Counted from the first letter of the stretch, positions 42,759 through 52,419 are shown. The stretch is DNA of 64,000 nt from Gemmatimonadota bacterium (GCA_041390105.1 JAWKQO010000001.1:746001-810000); one strand, 5' to 3'. Translations and numbers: made by a program. The notes: generated by a model not told the origin, from the sequence alone.

Positions 42759-45506
42759 GTGGCTCAGCCGACCTCGGACCCCTTTGGCGCTCGCACCCGA
42801 CTGGACCTCCCCGAGGGACCGACCACCGTGTACCGCCCCCAGGTCGTCGAGCGGCACGGTCTGGCCTCCTTCGACCGACTTCCCTTCTCCATCCGGATCC
42901 TGCTCGAGTGCGTCCTGCGCCATGCCGGCCGGGGCTATGTGACGGAGGAGGACGTGGGCGCGGTAGCGGCCTGGTCGCCGACCCGGAGCGGCGCCGACTT
43001 CCCGTTCATGCCCACCCGGGTGGTCCTCCAGGATTTCACCGGCGTCCCCGCCGTGGTGGACCTGGCCGCCATGCGGGACGGGCTGGCCCGACTGGGCGGC
43101 AAGGCGGATCGCATCAACCCGGTGGTTCCGGCGGATCTGGTGATCGACCACTCCGTCCAGGTGGACTACTTCGGCCGGGGAGACGCCTACCGCCTCAATG
43201 TGGAGCGGGAGTACGAACGCAACCGGGAGCGCTACCAGCTCCTGCGTTGGGCCCAGACGGCCTTCGAGGATTTCCGGGTGGTGCCGCCGGGTACCGGCAT
43301 CGTGCACCAGGTCAACCTGGAGTACCTGGCCTCCGTGGTGCACCGCCGCCCCGACCAGGGCGATTGGGTGGCCTACCCCGACACCTGCGTGGGCACGGAC
43401 TCGCACACCACCATGATCAACGGCCTGGGGGTGGTGGGCTGGGGCGTTGGGGGGATCGAGGCCGAAGCGGTGTTGCTCGGCCAGCCCTACTACATGCTGC
43501 TGCCCGAGGTGGTGGGGGTGAAGCTCACCGGGCACCTGCCCGAGGGGGCCACGGCCACGGATCTGGTGCTGCGCGTCACCGAGATGCTGCGCAAGCACGG
43601 CGTCGTCGGGCGCTTTGTGGAGTTCTACGGGTCCGGCCTCTCCAACCTTCCCCTGGCGGACCGAGCCACGATCGGCAACATGGCACCCGAGTACGGGGCC
43701 ACGATCGGCTTCTTCCCGGTCGACGCCGAGACGCTGCGCTATCTCCGGGCCACCGGCCGCAACCCCGACCTGGTCGACCGCGTGGAGCGGGTCGCCAAGG
43801 AGACGGGCCTGTTCCGAACCGACGACACGCCCGACCCCGACTACACGTCGCGGCTCGAGCTCGACATCAGCACGGTGGAGCCGAGTCTGGCCGGGCCCAA
43901 GCGGCCGCAGGATCGCGTTCGCCTCTCCGACATGAAGTCCACGTTCCAGCGCGATCTCCCGGGGCTGCTGCCCCAGGGGGCCAGCCTCTCCGCCGCCGGG
44001 AACGGAGGCACCGCCGTTGCCACCGAGACCCGGCGCGAGGTGGAAGTGGCGCTGGACGGTGAGACCATGCCGGTGGGCGACGGCTCGGTGGTGATTGCCG
44101 CGATCACGAGCTGCACGAACACCTCGAATCCGTCGGTCATGGTGGGCGCCGGGCTGCTGGCCAAAGCCGCGGTAGAGCGAGGCCTCGACGTGCAGCCCTG
44201 GGTCAAGACCAGCCTCGCGCCCGGATCACAGGTGGTGACGGACTATCTCACCGCTGCCGGCCTGCTGCCCTACCTGGAGCAGCTCAAGTTCCAGGTGGTG
44301 GGCTACGGCTGCACCACGTGCATCGGCAACTCCGGACCCTTGCCCGAGCCCATCGAGGGCGCTGTGAAGGACAACCAGCTCGTGGTCGCGGCGGTGCTTT
44401 CCGGGAATCGGAACTTCGAAGCGCGGATCCACCCCCATGTGCGCGCCAACTACCTGGCCTCGCCGGTGCTGGTGGTCGCCTACGCGTTGGCCGGCCGGGT
44501 GGACATCGATCTGTACAACGAGCCCCTGGGACACGACCGGGAGGGGAAGCCGGTGTTCCTCGCGGATCTTTGGCCGTCGCCTCGCCTCATCCACGACACC
44601 ATCCAGGCTGCGTTGAAGCCGGACATGTACGTTCAGCGCTACGGCGAGGTGTTCCAGGGAGACGAGCACTGGCGTTCGCTTCCGCTGCCGACCGGCGATG
44701 CCAACCTCTACGAGTGGGACGCGGGCTCCACCTACATCCAGAACCCGCCGTTCTTCGAGGGCATGACGCTGGACGTGCCTGCGCTCTCCGACATCGCCGG
44801 TGCACGCGTCCTGGCGCTCCTGGGTACGTCCGTCACCACCGACCACATCTCCCCGGCCGGCTCCATCGCCAAGGACGGACCGGCAGGCAGCTACCTGCAG
44901 ACCAAGGGGGTCGCGCCCCGGGACTTCAACACCTACGGAGCCAGGCGCGGCAACCACGAGGTGATGATGCGCGGGACGTTCGCCAACGTGCGCATCAAGA
45001 ACCTGCTGCTGGGCGGAAGGGAAGGCGGATACACCATCCACTTCCCCACCGGGGACGAGCTCTCGATCTACGATGCCGCGATGCGCTACGTGGCGGCGGG
45101 CACGCCGTTGGTGGTGCTGGCCGGCAAGGAATACGGGACCGGCTCCTCGCGCGACTGGGCCGCCAAGGGAACCTTCCTGCTCGGTGTCCGGGCAGTCATC
45201 GCCGAGTCGTTCGAACGCATCCACAGAAGCAACCTCGTCGGCATGGGGGTGCTTCCGCTCGAGTTCATCGACGGACAGAGCGCGCAGTCCCTGGGACTGA
45301 ACGGTCGCGAGACCTTCGCCATCCACGGCATCGCGTCCGGGTTGACGCCCCGGGGCACGGTGCAGGTCCAAGCGCAGTCCGAGGACGGCTCGGTCACGAC
45401 CTTCGATGCCCGGGTCCGGCTGGATTCCGACGTCGATCTCGAGTACTACCAGAACGGCGGCATCCTCCAGACCGTCCTGAGGAAGATGGCCAGCGGAGCC
45501 ATGTAG
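42759..45506 (+). CDS. acnA: Aconitate hydratase (AcnA type)
   Basis: This 915-residue enzyme interconverts citrate and isocitrate through a [4Fe-4S] cluster. Cluster cysteines are in ITSCTNTSNP and VVGYGCTTCIGNSGP, and AcnA features include PDTCVGTDSHTTMINGLGVVGWGVGGIEAEAVLLGQP, NLEYLASVV, TTDHISPAGSI, and the swivel-domain KEYGTGSSRDWAAKG. The start is GTG at 42759 behind CTGGAG. With gltA close by on the other strand, two TCA-cycle genes meet here. Confidence 0.97.
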   Translation: MAQPTSDPFGARTRLDLPEGPTTVYRPQVVERHGLASFDRLPFSIRILLECVLRHAGRGYVTEEDVGAVAAWSPTRSGADFPFMPTRVVLQDFTGVPAVVDLAAMRDGLARLGGKADRINPVVPADLVIDHSVQVDYFGRGDAYRLNVEREYERNRERYQLLRWAQTAFEDFRVVPPGTGIVHQVNLEYLASVVHRRPDQGDWVAYPDTCVGTDSHTTMINGLGVVGWGVGGIEAEAVLLGQPYYMLLPEVVGVKLTGHLPEGATATDLVLRVTEMLRKHGVVGRFVEFYGSGLSNLPLADRATIGNMAPEYGATIGFFPVDAETLRYLRATGRNPDLVDRVERVAKETGLFRTDDTPDPDYTSRLELDISTVEPSLAGPKRPQDRVRLSDMKSTFQRDLPGLLPQGASLSAAGNGGTAVATETRREVEVALDGETMPVGDGSVVIAAITSCTNTSNPSVMVGAGLLAKAAVERGLDVQPWVKTSLAPGSQVVTDYLTAAGLLPYLEQLKFQVVGYGCTTCIGNSGPLPEPIEGAVKDNQLVVAAVLSGNRNFEARIHPHVRANYLASPVLVVAYALAGRVDIDLYNEPLGHDREGKPVFLADLWPSPRLIHDTIQAALKPDMYVQRYGEVFQGDEHWRSLPLPTGDANLYEWDAGSTYIQNPPFFEGMTLDVPALSDIAGARVLALLGTSVTTDHISPAGSIAKDGPAGSYLQTKGVAPRDFNTYGARRGNHEVMMRGTFANVRIKNLLLGGREGGYTIHFPTGDELSIYDAAMRYVAAGTPLVVLAGKEYGTGSSRDWAAKGTFLLGVRAVIAESFERIHRSNLVGMGVLPLEFIDGQSAQSLGLNGRETFAIHGIASGLTPRGTVQVQAQSEDGSVTTFDARVRLDSDVDLEYYQNGGILQTVLRKMASGAM

Positions 45507-45522
45507 TGTCCCCGGCACTCGG

Positions 45523-47706
45523 ATGAAGCGCTCGGTCGCTTCGCTCTGCGTCGGCGGGCTCGTTTGGATCGGGGTCGGGTGGCTCTCGCCGCCCGACCTC
45601 GCTGCACAGCGCTTTCGCGACATTCCCCCCACCCTCCTCTTCGAGGTGCTGCCCTCGGCCCAGCGCTTCTCGGAGCGCTCAGGCGACCCACCGGTCTTCC
45701 GCGCCTACGCCACCGGCGTGGACGGTCAGGAACAGCTGATCGGGTACGTCTTCCACACGGCCGACCTGCCGCCGGAGCGCACCGGCTACAGCGGCCCCAT
45801 CGAGACGTTGGTGGGGATGGACCTGCAGGGCCGCCTCACAGGTGTGCGGATCACCGACTACTGGGAGTCCCTGCGGAGCAGTCAAGGCGATTTCCTGCGC
45901 GTGGCGGGCGTGCAGGAACAGTACGTGGGCAAGCACATCGGGGACGCGTTCTCGGTGGGCGACGACGTGGACGGCGTCTCCCGTGCCACCATCAGCGCGC
46001 TCGCGCTCGCGCGCGGGGTACGGGACGCCGCGCGTCGGGTCGCGGAGGCCTACCTGAGCCTGGAAAGGGCGGCGCCCGACGAGACCACGGAAGCCTTCGA
46101 GACGCTTTCCTGGTTGGAGTTGGGGCGGCGTGGGCTGGTCGAGCGTATGGCGCTCGAGGGGGCGGGCCGGTCAGCGGCCCAGGTGTCGCTCGTCTTCCTG
46201 GAGAATGATCGGTTCGGCGAGCTGCTCGTAGGTGAGCGAGCGATGGAGATGGTGCGTCGCGCGAGGGATGCAGACCCGGGCGCACCTATCGTGCTGTACG
46301 GAATCGACGGTCCCGACGTGCGCCTGTTCCAGCGCGAAGGGTGGCAGGTCGTGCAGGGCGCCGACACGCTGGCCCTCGAATCGGAGCGCATCCGCCCCTT
46401 CGGGTTGGCGTCCGGCGGCATGCTGGACACGCAGTTGGTCACCTCGGGGCTCATGCTGCTCCCTCCCGCCGTGGACGCGACCCGACCGTTCACGGTCCGC
46501 TATCAGCCGACGGCCACGCTGGGCCCTTTCACAGCGGAGATACGCACGCAGGCAGCTCGTCTGGCGAACACGGCGCGGCTCGCCGCGGGCTCCCCCGAAG
46601 TCACCGAGGCCGGCTCGCCCGAGGCCCCGCCTGCCGAACCGCCCGCGGAACTCAGCAAGCCGGAGACCCTCACGGAAGCGGACTCCGAGCCCGCGGAGTC
46701 CGCGCCGGTCGCCGATACTGCAGCCGTCCCACTGCGGTCCGCGAGCGGCTCGCCGTCCGCCGCAACCAGCGAGACCGTCGAGATCGAACCACCCGCCACG
46801 GGTCAGCCCGCGCTGGATCTCCCGCTCCGTGAGTTCCAGGACGAGACCCGGTTCGCGCGCGCCCTGGCCCGCGCCTCCGGTGGCCGACTCCTGGGAATCG
46901 TCACGGTGCTGCTGCTCGCGACGCTCGCGTTCTTCAGCAAGCGCCCCGCGGCGCGTTGGACGAGCCTGGCGGCTACGCTGGGGTACCTCGGCTTCATCGA
47001 TGGTGGTTTCCTTTCGATCTCCCACCTCACCAGCGCCATCTGGGTGGGACCGGGCACGTTCCTCGACGACCTGCCCCTTCTGCTACTGGTGACGTTCACG
47101 CTGGTCAGCACCCTGGTCTGGGGGCGCGTCTTCTGTGGCTTCCTCTGCCCGTTCGGCGCGCTTCAGGATCTGCTGGAGCGCATCCTGCCTTCGCGCTGGC
47201 AGCGCTCGCTGCCGCGCCCGGTGCACCGGCTCGCGGTCTGGGCGAAGTACGGTGTGCTGGCGCTCATCGTGGGGTCTGCGCTCTCCGGCAGCCACCGAAG
47301 CCTCTACGCCTGGTTCGAGCCGTTCGGTACCGTGTTCTTCGGTACGCGCTCGTTCGCGTTGATCGGCATCGCGGGAGCACTCGTGCTGGCCGCGGTCGTG
47401 GTGCCGCGCTTCTACTGCCGCTACGCCTGCCCACTGGGCGCCGCGCTGGCTGTGGGCTCGCTCGTCGCGTTCCGGCGGATCCCCCGAGTCCGGCAGTGCA
47501 CGGTGTGCAGTGTGTGCGAGCAACGCTGCCCGACCGGCGCCATCGAGAAGGCAGCCATCGACTTCAAGGAGTGCGTCCGCTGCAACGTGTGCGAGACGCT
47601 CCTGCACACGAAGACCGGAGTGTGCCGTCACGATTGGGCCAGCGTAGAGCCCCGCCTCGTGCAGATCCAGGCGGGAGACCGTCGAGGTGCCGCCCATGTC
47701 CGCTGA
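45523..47706 (+). CDS. NosR/NirI-like membrane flavo-iron-sulfur protein
   Basis: This 727-residue protein moves electrons across the inner membrane. After a signal-like helix comes an FMN-binding domain with DGVSRAT (D150-T156), where T156 is the expected covalent FMN site. A proline- and glutamate-rich linker (about 365-435) precedes five or six helices with CGFLCPFGALQDLLE and CRYACPLGAALA, as in NosR, NirI and NapH. The end has two ferredoxin-like cysteine sets (CTVCSVCEQRCP and CVRCNVCE). NosZ is not encoded nearby, so its acceptor is unknown. The ApbE gene for FMN attachment overlaps its 3' end. Confidence 0.88.
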   Translation: MKRSVASLCVGGLVWIGVGWLSPPDLAAQRFRDIPPTLLFEVLPSAQRFSERSGDPPVFRAYATGVDGQEQLIGYVFHTADLPPERTGYSGPIETLVGMDLQGRLTGVRITDYWESLRSSQGDFLRVAGVQEQYVGKHIGDAFSVGDDVDGVSRATISALALARGVRDAARRVAEAYLSLERAAPDETTEAFETLSWLELGRRGLVERMALEGAGRSAAQVSLVFLENDRFGELLVGERAMEMVRRARDADPGAPIVLYGIDGPDVRLFQREGWQVVQGADTLALESERIRPFGLASGGMLDTQLVTSGLMLLPPAVDATRPFTVRYQPTATLGPFTAEIRTQAARLANTARLAAGSPEVTEAGSPEAPPAEPPAELSKPETLTEADSEPAESAPVADTAAVPLRSASGSPSAATSETVEIEPPATGQPALDLPLREFQDETRFARALARASGGRLLGIVTVLLLATLAFFSKRPAARWTSLAATLGYLGFIDGGFLSISHLTSAIWVGPGTFLDDLPLLLLVTFTLVSTLVWGRVFCGFLCPFGALQDLLERILPSRWQRSLPRPVHRLAVWAKYGVLALIVGSALSGSHRSLYAWFEPFGTVFFGTRSFALIGIAGALVLAAVVVPRFYCRYACPLGAALAVGSLVAFRRIPRVRQCTVCSVCEQRCPTGAIEKAAIDFKECVRCNVCETLLHTKTGVCRHDWASVEPRLVQIQAGDRRGAAHVR

Positions 47707-48712
47707 GCGTCCCACCGTCACCCGGCGCGACGCGCTCCGCATCACGGCCCTGGCCGGGATCTCGCTGGCCTTCGGCGCCAAGTTGCGAGAGAGAGCAGTC
47801 CTTCATCGGGTGCACGACACGCGTCGCGGACTCGGCACGCTGATCACGCTCACGGTGGAGCACCCCGACGGTGCAGAAGCTCGTCGGATGCTGGAGCGGG
47901 CTTTTCACACGGTCGAGGGCCTCGAGTCCATCCTGAGCCGGCACCGGCCGGGAACAGCGCTGTCGGCCCTCAATCGCACGGGCACGCTGGAACGGGTCCC
48001 CTCCGAGCTGATGCAGGTGCTGCGTGCAGCACGAGAGGTCTGGGCACGAAGCGACGGTGCATTCGACCCCAGCATCCTGCCGGTCCTCACCCTCTACGAG
48101 GCCTGCTCCCGGGAGGGGCGGCTCCCCACGCAGGTCGAGTTGCGTTCCGCGCGCGCGCAGGTCGGGTTCGAAGGGATCCGGCTGGGAGAGGATCGCGTCG
48201 AGTTCGCCCGCCCGGGGATGGGCATCACCCTGGACGGGATCGCAAAAGGGTACGTGGTCGACCGCGTCGTCGAGCGGCTGGTCAGCGATGGGGCCCAGCG
48301 CGTCCTGGTCGACGCCGGAGGCGACATGGCCGCGGGCGGCACCACGTCGTTGAGGGAGCCCTGGCGCGTGGCGCTGCAGGACCCACGCTCCTCCGAGCGA
48401 TCGGTGGGGCAGATCGCCCTCGCGGGCACGGCAGTCGCCACCTCGGGCGACTACATGCGGACGTTCAGCGAGGACCGCTCCGCACACCACATCCTCGATC
48501 CGCGCACCGGGACGTCGCCGACGGAGATCGCGTCGGTCAGCGTGACGGCCCCCTCGGCCATGCTCGCGGATGCGCTGTCGACGGCGGCACTGGTACTGGG
48601 ACCGAGGGACGGGCTGCGCTTGTTGGAACGCACGCCCCACGCGGAGGGCGCGCTGGTCGCCAAGACCGGTGAGGTGAGTCGAACCTCGGGCTGGGCGGCC
48701 TTGGAGCTCTGA
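47696..48712 (+). CDS. apbE: FAD:protein FMN transferase (ApbE)
   Basis: This 338-residue enzyme transfers FMN from FAD to a threonine of partner proteins in the periplasm. A Tat-like leader (TRRDALRITALAGISLAFGA) marks export. Family motifs include RRGLGTLITLTV near residue 42, the SDGAFDPSILPV metal region, GITLDGIAKGYVVDRVVERL and the VDAGGDMAA pyrophosphate-binding stretch, with SAMLADALSTAALVLG at the end. Its start at 47696 lies inside the end of the NosR-like gene, whose DGVSRAT site is the obvious substrate. Confidence 0.93.
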   Translation: MSAERPTVTRRDALRITALAGISLAFGAKLRERAVLHRVHDTRRGLGTLITLTVEHPDGAEARRMLERAFHTVEGLESILSRHRPGTALSALNRTGTLERVPSELMQVLRAAREVWARSDGAFDPSILPVLTLYEACSREGRLPTQVELRSARAQVGFEGIRLGEDRVEFARPGMGITLDGIAKGYVVDRVVERLVSDGAQRVLVDAGGDMAAGGTTSLREPWRVALQDPRSSERSVGQIALAGTAVATSGDYMRTFSEDRSAHHILDPRTGTSPTEIASVSVTAPSAMLADALSTAALVLGPRDGLRLLERTPHAEGALVAKTGEVSRTSGWAALEL

Positions 48713-48724
48713 GCGGCGACGTCG

Positions 48725-49336
48725 CTACTCGCGCAGGGAAAGCGGAGGACCCAGCACCTCCCGCAGGATCATCGCTTTGCGGGCGGCCGCCGGGTCCTCG
48801 AGGCCCAGGGCGCGGGCCGGACGCCGTCGACTCGCGGGGGTCGGACGCCGGAGCGTGGGCGCCGCGGACAGCCCCGACGCGGAGCGCTCCCCGGCGACCG
48901 GCAGGGGACGGGGCTCCAGGCGCTCGAGGGAGACGGCTTCCGGAAGCGCGTCCGGGGGCGGCAGGGGGCGCGGCGCGGGGGATGGTCTGCGGGCCCGCGC
49001 AGGCGGCACCGCCACCCGGGGGCGTGCACCGTCCGAGCCCGTCGGTCGACGCTGCGGGGTCTGCGCCTGCGGCTCCGGAGCGGGTGTAGGCACCGGCCGC
49101 GGCGGACGCCCCTGGGCCAGCGCCTCGATCTCCTCCCAGAGGTCTTTGGGGATCAGGTCACGGGCTCGGCGCGGGCGCGCCTGCGCCACGTCCCCGGACT
49201 GCGGGCCCTGCTCCCGGCGCACATCGCTCGGGCCGGGCGCGTTGCGACGAGCGGCGCGCTCCTTCCGCTTCCGCTGATTCCCCAGCGCGCCCAGGAACCA
49301 CGCGACCAGGAGCAGGATCGGGATCAGGTCCTCCAC
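48725..49336 (-). CDS. Proline-rich single-helix membrane protein of the nfeD-floA operon
   Basis: This is a 203-residue protein starting with GTG 49336, eight bases after the floA stop. One N-terminal helix (VEDLIPILLLVAWFLGALG) is followed by a basic stretch (NQRKRKERAARRN) and a long proline- and arginine-rich region with little order (LPPPDALPEAV, PVPTPAPEPQ). The Bacillus nfeD-floA operon also has a small third gene, so this may be a raft-associated partner, but sequence similarity is not visible. Confidence 0.68.
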   Translation of the reverse strand: MEDLIPILLLVAWFLGALGNQRKRKERAARRNAPGPSDVRREQGPQSGDVAQARPRRARDLIPKDLWEEIEALAQGRPPRPVPTPAPEPQAQTPQRRPTGSDGARPRVAVPPARARRPSPAPRPLPPPDALPEAVSLERLEPRPLPVAGERSASGLSAAPTLRRPTPASRRRPARALGLEDPAAARKAMILREVLGPPLSLRE

Positions 49337-49343
49337 AGGGGCC

Positions 49344-50345
49344 TCAGCTGGCGGGAGACACCGGGGACTCTCCGTCCCCACCCGCGATCGCCGACCTCAT
49401 CTCGGTGTCCGCCTGCACATTGCGATAGCGCACGTAGTCCATGACTCCGAGGTTGCCGGTGCGGAAGGCCTCGGCGATGGCCAGCGGCACCTTGGCTTCG
49501 GCCGCAACCAACTCCGCGCGCATCTCCTGCACCTTCGCGCGCATCTCCTGCTCCTGCGCCAGGGCCATCGCATGGCGCTCTTCGGCTTTGGCCTGGGCGA
49601 TCCGCTTGTCCGCCTCCGCCTGATCCGTCTGTAGCTCGGCCCCGATGTTCTTGCCGACGTCCACGTCGGCGATGTCGATCGAGAGGATCTCGAAGGCCGT
49701 CCCGGAGTCGAGCCCCTTGGCCAGCACGGTCTTGCTGATGTTGTCCGGGTTCTCGAGCACGGCCTTGTGCGACTCGGCCGATCCGATGTTGGAGACGATG
49801 CCTTCGCCCACGCGTGCGACGATGGTTTCCTCCCCCGCTCCACCCACCAAACGATTGATGTTGGCCCGCACGGTCACGCGCGCGATTGCGATGAGTTGGA
49901 TTCCGTCCTTCGCCATGGCGGCCACGCGCGGCGTGGTGATCACCTTCGGGTTGACGGAGACCTGGACCGCCTCGAACACGTCGCGGCCGGCCAGATCGAT
50001 GGCAGCCGCCTGCTGGAAGGACAGATCGATATTGGCCTTGTCGGCGCTGATCAACGCACGCGCCACGCGCTCCACGTCGCCACCGGCGAGATAGTGCGCT
50101 TCCAACTCATGGGCGTTCAGTGGGAGCCCGGCCTTCGTCGCCGAGATCAGGGGTCGCACGACCGCGGCCGGATTGACGCGCCGCAGCCTCATGCCGATGA
50201 GCTGTCCGATCCCGATGCGCACGCCCGAGAAGATGGCTTCCAACCACAGCTTGACCGGAATCGCCCACAGCACGATCGAGACAAGGAGAATCGCACCGAT
50301 CGCAACGAGGATCGTCGTCGCGAAGAACAGTTCGTCGCCCATCAT
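49344..50345 (-). CDS. floA: Flotillin-like protein FloA
   Basis: This 333-residue protein is a SPFH/band-7-like scaffold of membrane microdomains. Its hairpin helix (ATTILVAIGAILLVSIVLWAIPV) inserts from the cytoplasmic side, followed by the FloA SPFH domain (SGVRIGIGQLIGMRLRRVNPAAVVRPLISATKAGL, IQLIAIARVTVRANINRLVGGAGEETI) and a coiled coil of glutamate- and alanine-rich repeats (ERHAMALAQEQEMRAKVQEMRAELVAAEAK). The first ATG at 50345 overlaps the nfeD stop; a second ATG follows at 50342. Confidence 0.94.
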   Translation of the reverse strand: MMGDELFFATTILVAIGAILLVSIVLWAIPVKLWLEAIFSGVRIGIGQLIGMRLRRVNPAAVVRPLISATKAGLPLNAHELEAHYLAGGDVERVARALISADKANIDLSFQQAAAIDLAGRDVFEAVQVSVNPKVITTPRVAAMAKDGIQLIAIARVTVRANINRLVGGAGEETIVARVGEGIVSNIGSAESHKAVLENPDNISKTVLAKGLDSGTAFEILSIDIADVDVGKNIGAELQTDQAEADKRIAQAKAEERHAMALAQEQEMRAKVQEMRAELVAAEAKVPLAIAEAFRTGNLGVMDYVRYRNVQADTEMRSAIAGGDGESPVSPAS

Positions 50346-51673
50346 TGCTCCGTGATTTCGCGTACCACGTGACGGTACCCCTGAGACGCCACCACACGGA
50401 TGCGCGCACCCCGGGGAATCCAACCCGACTCCGAGACCACATCGATCCGCTCATCCTCGAACAACCCGGTACCCGAGGGACGCAGGTCCGTCACCGCGGA
50501 GCCGTCTCGTCCTACCAGATCCGCCCGCACGGCCGCGGAGACGTATCCCAGCGCGCGGTCGGTCTCGGTATCCAGGAGCACTCCGCGGCGGGCCAACCTT
50601 CCGCTGGTGGGAAGGCGCCGGATCAGGGCCCAGCCGATGACGAGCATCATCAGGACCGAGGCGCCCAGGACACCGCTGGCCTGGGCGAGATCCTCCGCCG
50701 TGGGAAATGCACCCAGGAGACTCAGGTAGAGGCCACCGGCCACCCCCACGATGCCCAGCACTCCGAAGATGCCGAAGCCTGGAAGCACGAACGCCTCGAT
50801 GGCCAACAAGACCACACCGACCCCGAAGATCAGCATGTCTTCCCAACCCGCCAGCCCCAGGATCAGGTGGGAACCGAAGAACAGGGAAAGCGCCAGGAAC
50901 CCTGCCGCCCCGCCCAGTCCCAGACCGGGCGTCTTGATCTCGATCAGCAAGCCCAGGAAGCCGATGGACAGCAGGAAGGGCGCGACCGCCGGGTGCGTGA
51001 GCACGCGCACCAGACGCTCGGCCCAATTCGCGCGGGCTTCCGTCACCGGAGCGCTTACCTGTCCGCCGATCGCGGAGACGACCGCGCTCCAGTCGGCGAC
51101 GGGCTCTGCGTATCCAAGCGCATGGGCCTCTTCGGTGGTCAGCGTCAGGAGCCGGCCCGCCTCGATCACGCCCTCGATGGCGATGGTCTCGTCGACCATG
51201 GCCTCGGCCACGCGCGGATCCAGCCCGTGCTCCTCTGCGAGCGCCCGCATCTCGCTGCGCATTGCGGAGACGATCTTCTCGGGAGCCTTCTCCCCGGCCC
51301 CGTTCACGGGCGTGGCTGCTCCCATGACGGAGCCCGGAGCCATGTAGACCTTGTCGGTGGCCAGAGCGATCAAGGCGCCGGCCGAGAATGCCCGCCGGTT
51401 GACGAACGCATAGACCGGAATGGTCGCGTCCCGCACGGCGTCGGCGATGCGCTCCGCGGCGTCGACCCGGCCACCAGGGGTGTCGATGTCCAGCACGACC
51501 GCCAACGCGCCCTTCGCCTCGGCCTCGTGGACGATCCGCTCCACGAAAGGAGCCAACCCCAGCTCGACCGTGCCGGTGACCGGCACACGATAGACGGTCT
51601 GAGCGGGGGCCTCCCGCGCGCTCAGGAAACCCGTCACCAGGAGAACCACCGAGAACGCGTTCCGTCGGGTCAT
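50342..51673 (-). CDS. nfeD: NfeD-type membrane-bound serine protease (ClpP-class)
   Basis: This is a 443-residue protease with an OB-fold tail. A signal peptide (residues 1-25, ending EAPAQ) is followed by a ClpP-like domain: DIDTPGGRVDAAERI, AFSAGALIAL with the catalytic serine S97, and K133 in the APEKIVSAMR stretch as the likely dyad lysine, matching the Ser-Lys design of archaeal PH1510. Four or more helices (about residues 230-350) precede the C-terminal NfeD OB fold (GRDGSAVTDLRPSGTGLFEDERIDV). It overlaps floA. Confidence 0.93.
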   Translation of the reverse strand: MTRRNAFSVVLLVTGFLSAREAPAQTVYRVPVTGTVELGLAPFVERIVHEAEAKGALAVVLDIDTPGGRVDAAERIADAVRDATIPVYAFVNRRAFSAGALIALATDKVYMAPGSVMGAATPVNGAGEKAPEKIVSAMRSEMRALAEEHGLDPRVAEAMVDETIAIEGVIEAGRLLTLTTEEAHALGYAEPVADWSAVVSAIGGQVSAPVTEARANWAERLVRVLTHPAVAPFLLSIGFLGLLIEIKTPGLGLGGAAGFLALSLFFGSHLILGLAGWEDMLIFGVGVVLLAIEAFVLPGFGIFGVLGIVGVAGGLYLSLLGAFPTAEDLAQASGVLGASVLMMLVIGWALIRRLPTSGRLARRGVLLDTETDRALGYVSAAVRADLVGRDGSAVTDLRPSGTGLFEDERIDVVSESGWIPRGARIRVVASQGYRHVVREITEQ

Positions 51674-51681
51674 GAAGAGAT

Positions 51682-52407
51682 CTACCTCGGCCCGGGGCCG
51701 TCATCCTCCTGATGGTCGGCCAGCAGTCGGCACCCGTAGTAGGCGCGACGGACCGCGACCAGGAGATTGCCTTCGTCGAGGGCCTCCCTCGCTCCTTCCT
51801 GGAGGTGGAGCGCCCGCGTCTGCCACACTTCAGAGTACGCGTCGGCCGGCAGGTTTCTTCGAACGCGCCGCTGGGAGCACTCCAGGAGCCCCTCGGCCAG
51901 GGTCGCCAAAGGGACCGCGAGGAGCTGATCGGATCCCTCGAGGAGCGCTCTCAAGGCCGGGGCACCCTCCAGCCCCTCTGAGGCGCCCAGCCGTTCCTCC
52001 ACGCCCCGCAGCATCGGCTCCAGGCCGCCTGCGGGCCCCACCAGACTCCGGACTTCCGTGGCTGCCCTCCGGAGCGCCCCCCGTTCACGATCCAGGAGAG
52101 CGGCGTCCGTAGCGGCCCGGGCCAGCGGGGCAGCCAACGAGCGGGCCTCGGCCCGAAGCCCCTCGGGATCCTGCGCCGTCCCCGCCCAGGAATCGGTCCA
52201 GAGGGTCCGGGCCCGCGCCAGGCCGGGCGAGGCCTCCAGCCCCTCCGTCGTGGAGAGGAGCGTGGGAATCGGTAGCGGAAGCGCCGCCAGAGCCGGGGCC
52301 GCCGCGCTGGGGCCCGTCAAATCCTCACAACCCGCCGCGGCGAGAACGCCGATGACGAGCAGCAACCCGCAGAGGCGGGGGCGGGGGGACGACCTCGAGA
52401 CCTCCAT
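51682..52407 (-). CDS. Lipoprotein of unknown function
   Basis: This 241-residue protein has a lipoprotein signal (LLLVIGVLAAAGCEDL) with the modified cysteine at about residue 27. The rest is leucine- and alanine-rich, mostly helical, with the repeated RAEARSLAAPLARAATDAALLDRERGALRRAATEVRSL character of a coiled bundle. No family is recognised. The start at ATG 52407 is only six bases after a TATACT box, so the transcript may have no leader. It lies eight bases upstream of nfeD and may be its first cotranscribed gene. Confidence 0.72.
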   Translation of the reverse strand: MEVSRSSPRPRLCGLLLVIGVLAAAGCEDLTGPSAAAPALAALPLPIPTLLSTTEGLEASPGLARARTLWTDSWAGTAQDPEGLRAEARSLAAPLARAATDAALLDRERGALRRAATEVRSLVGPAGGLEPMLRGVEERLGASEGLEGAPALRALLEGSDQLLAVPLATLAEGLLECSQRRVRRNLPADAYSEVWQTRALHLQEGAREALDEGNLLVAVRRAYYGCRLLADHQEDDGPGPR

Positions 52408-52413
52408 ATGCCA

Positions 52414-52419
52414 AGTATA
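52414..52419 (-). promoter_or_regulatory. -10 element TATACT, possible leaderless start
   Basis: TATACT (minus strand) ends six bases before the ATG at 52407, so transcription would start at or next to the A of ATG. No convincing -35 is visible at 16-18 bases, and the only GGAGG lies inside the coding sequence. Confidence 0.4.
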
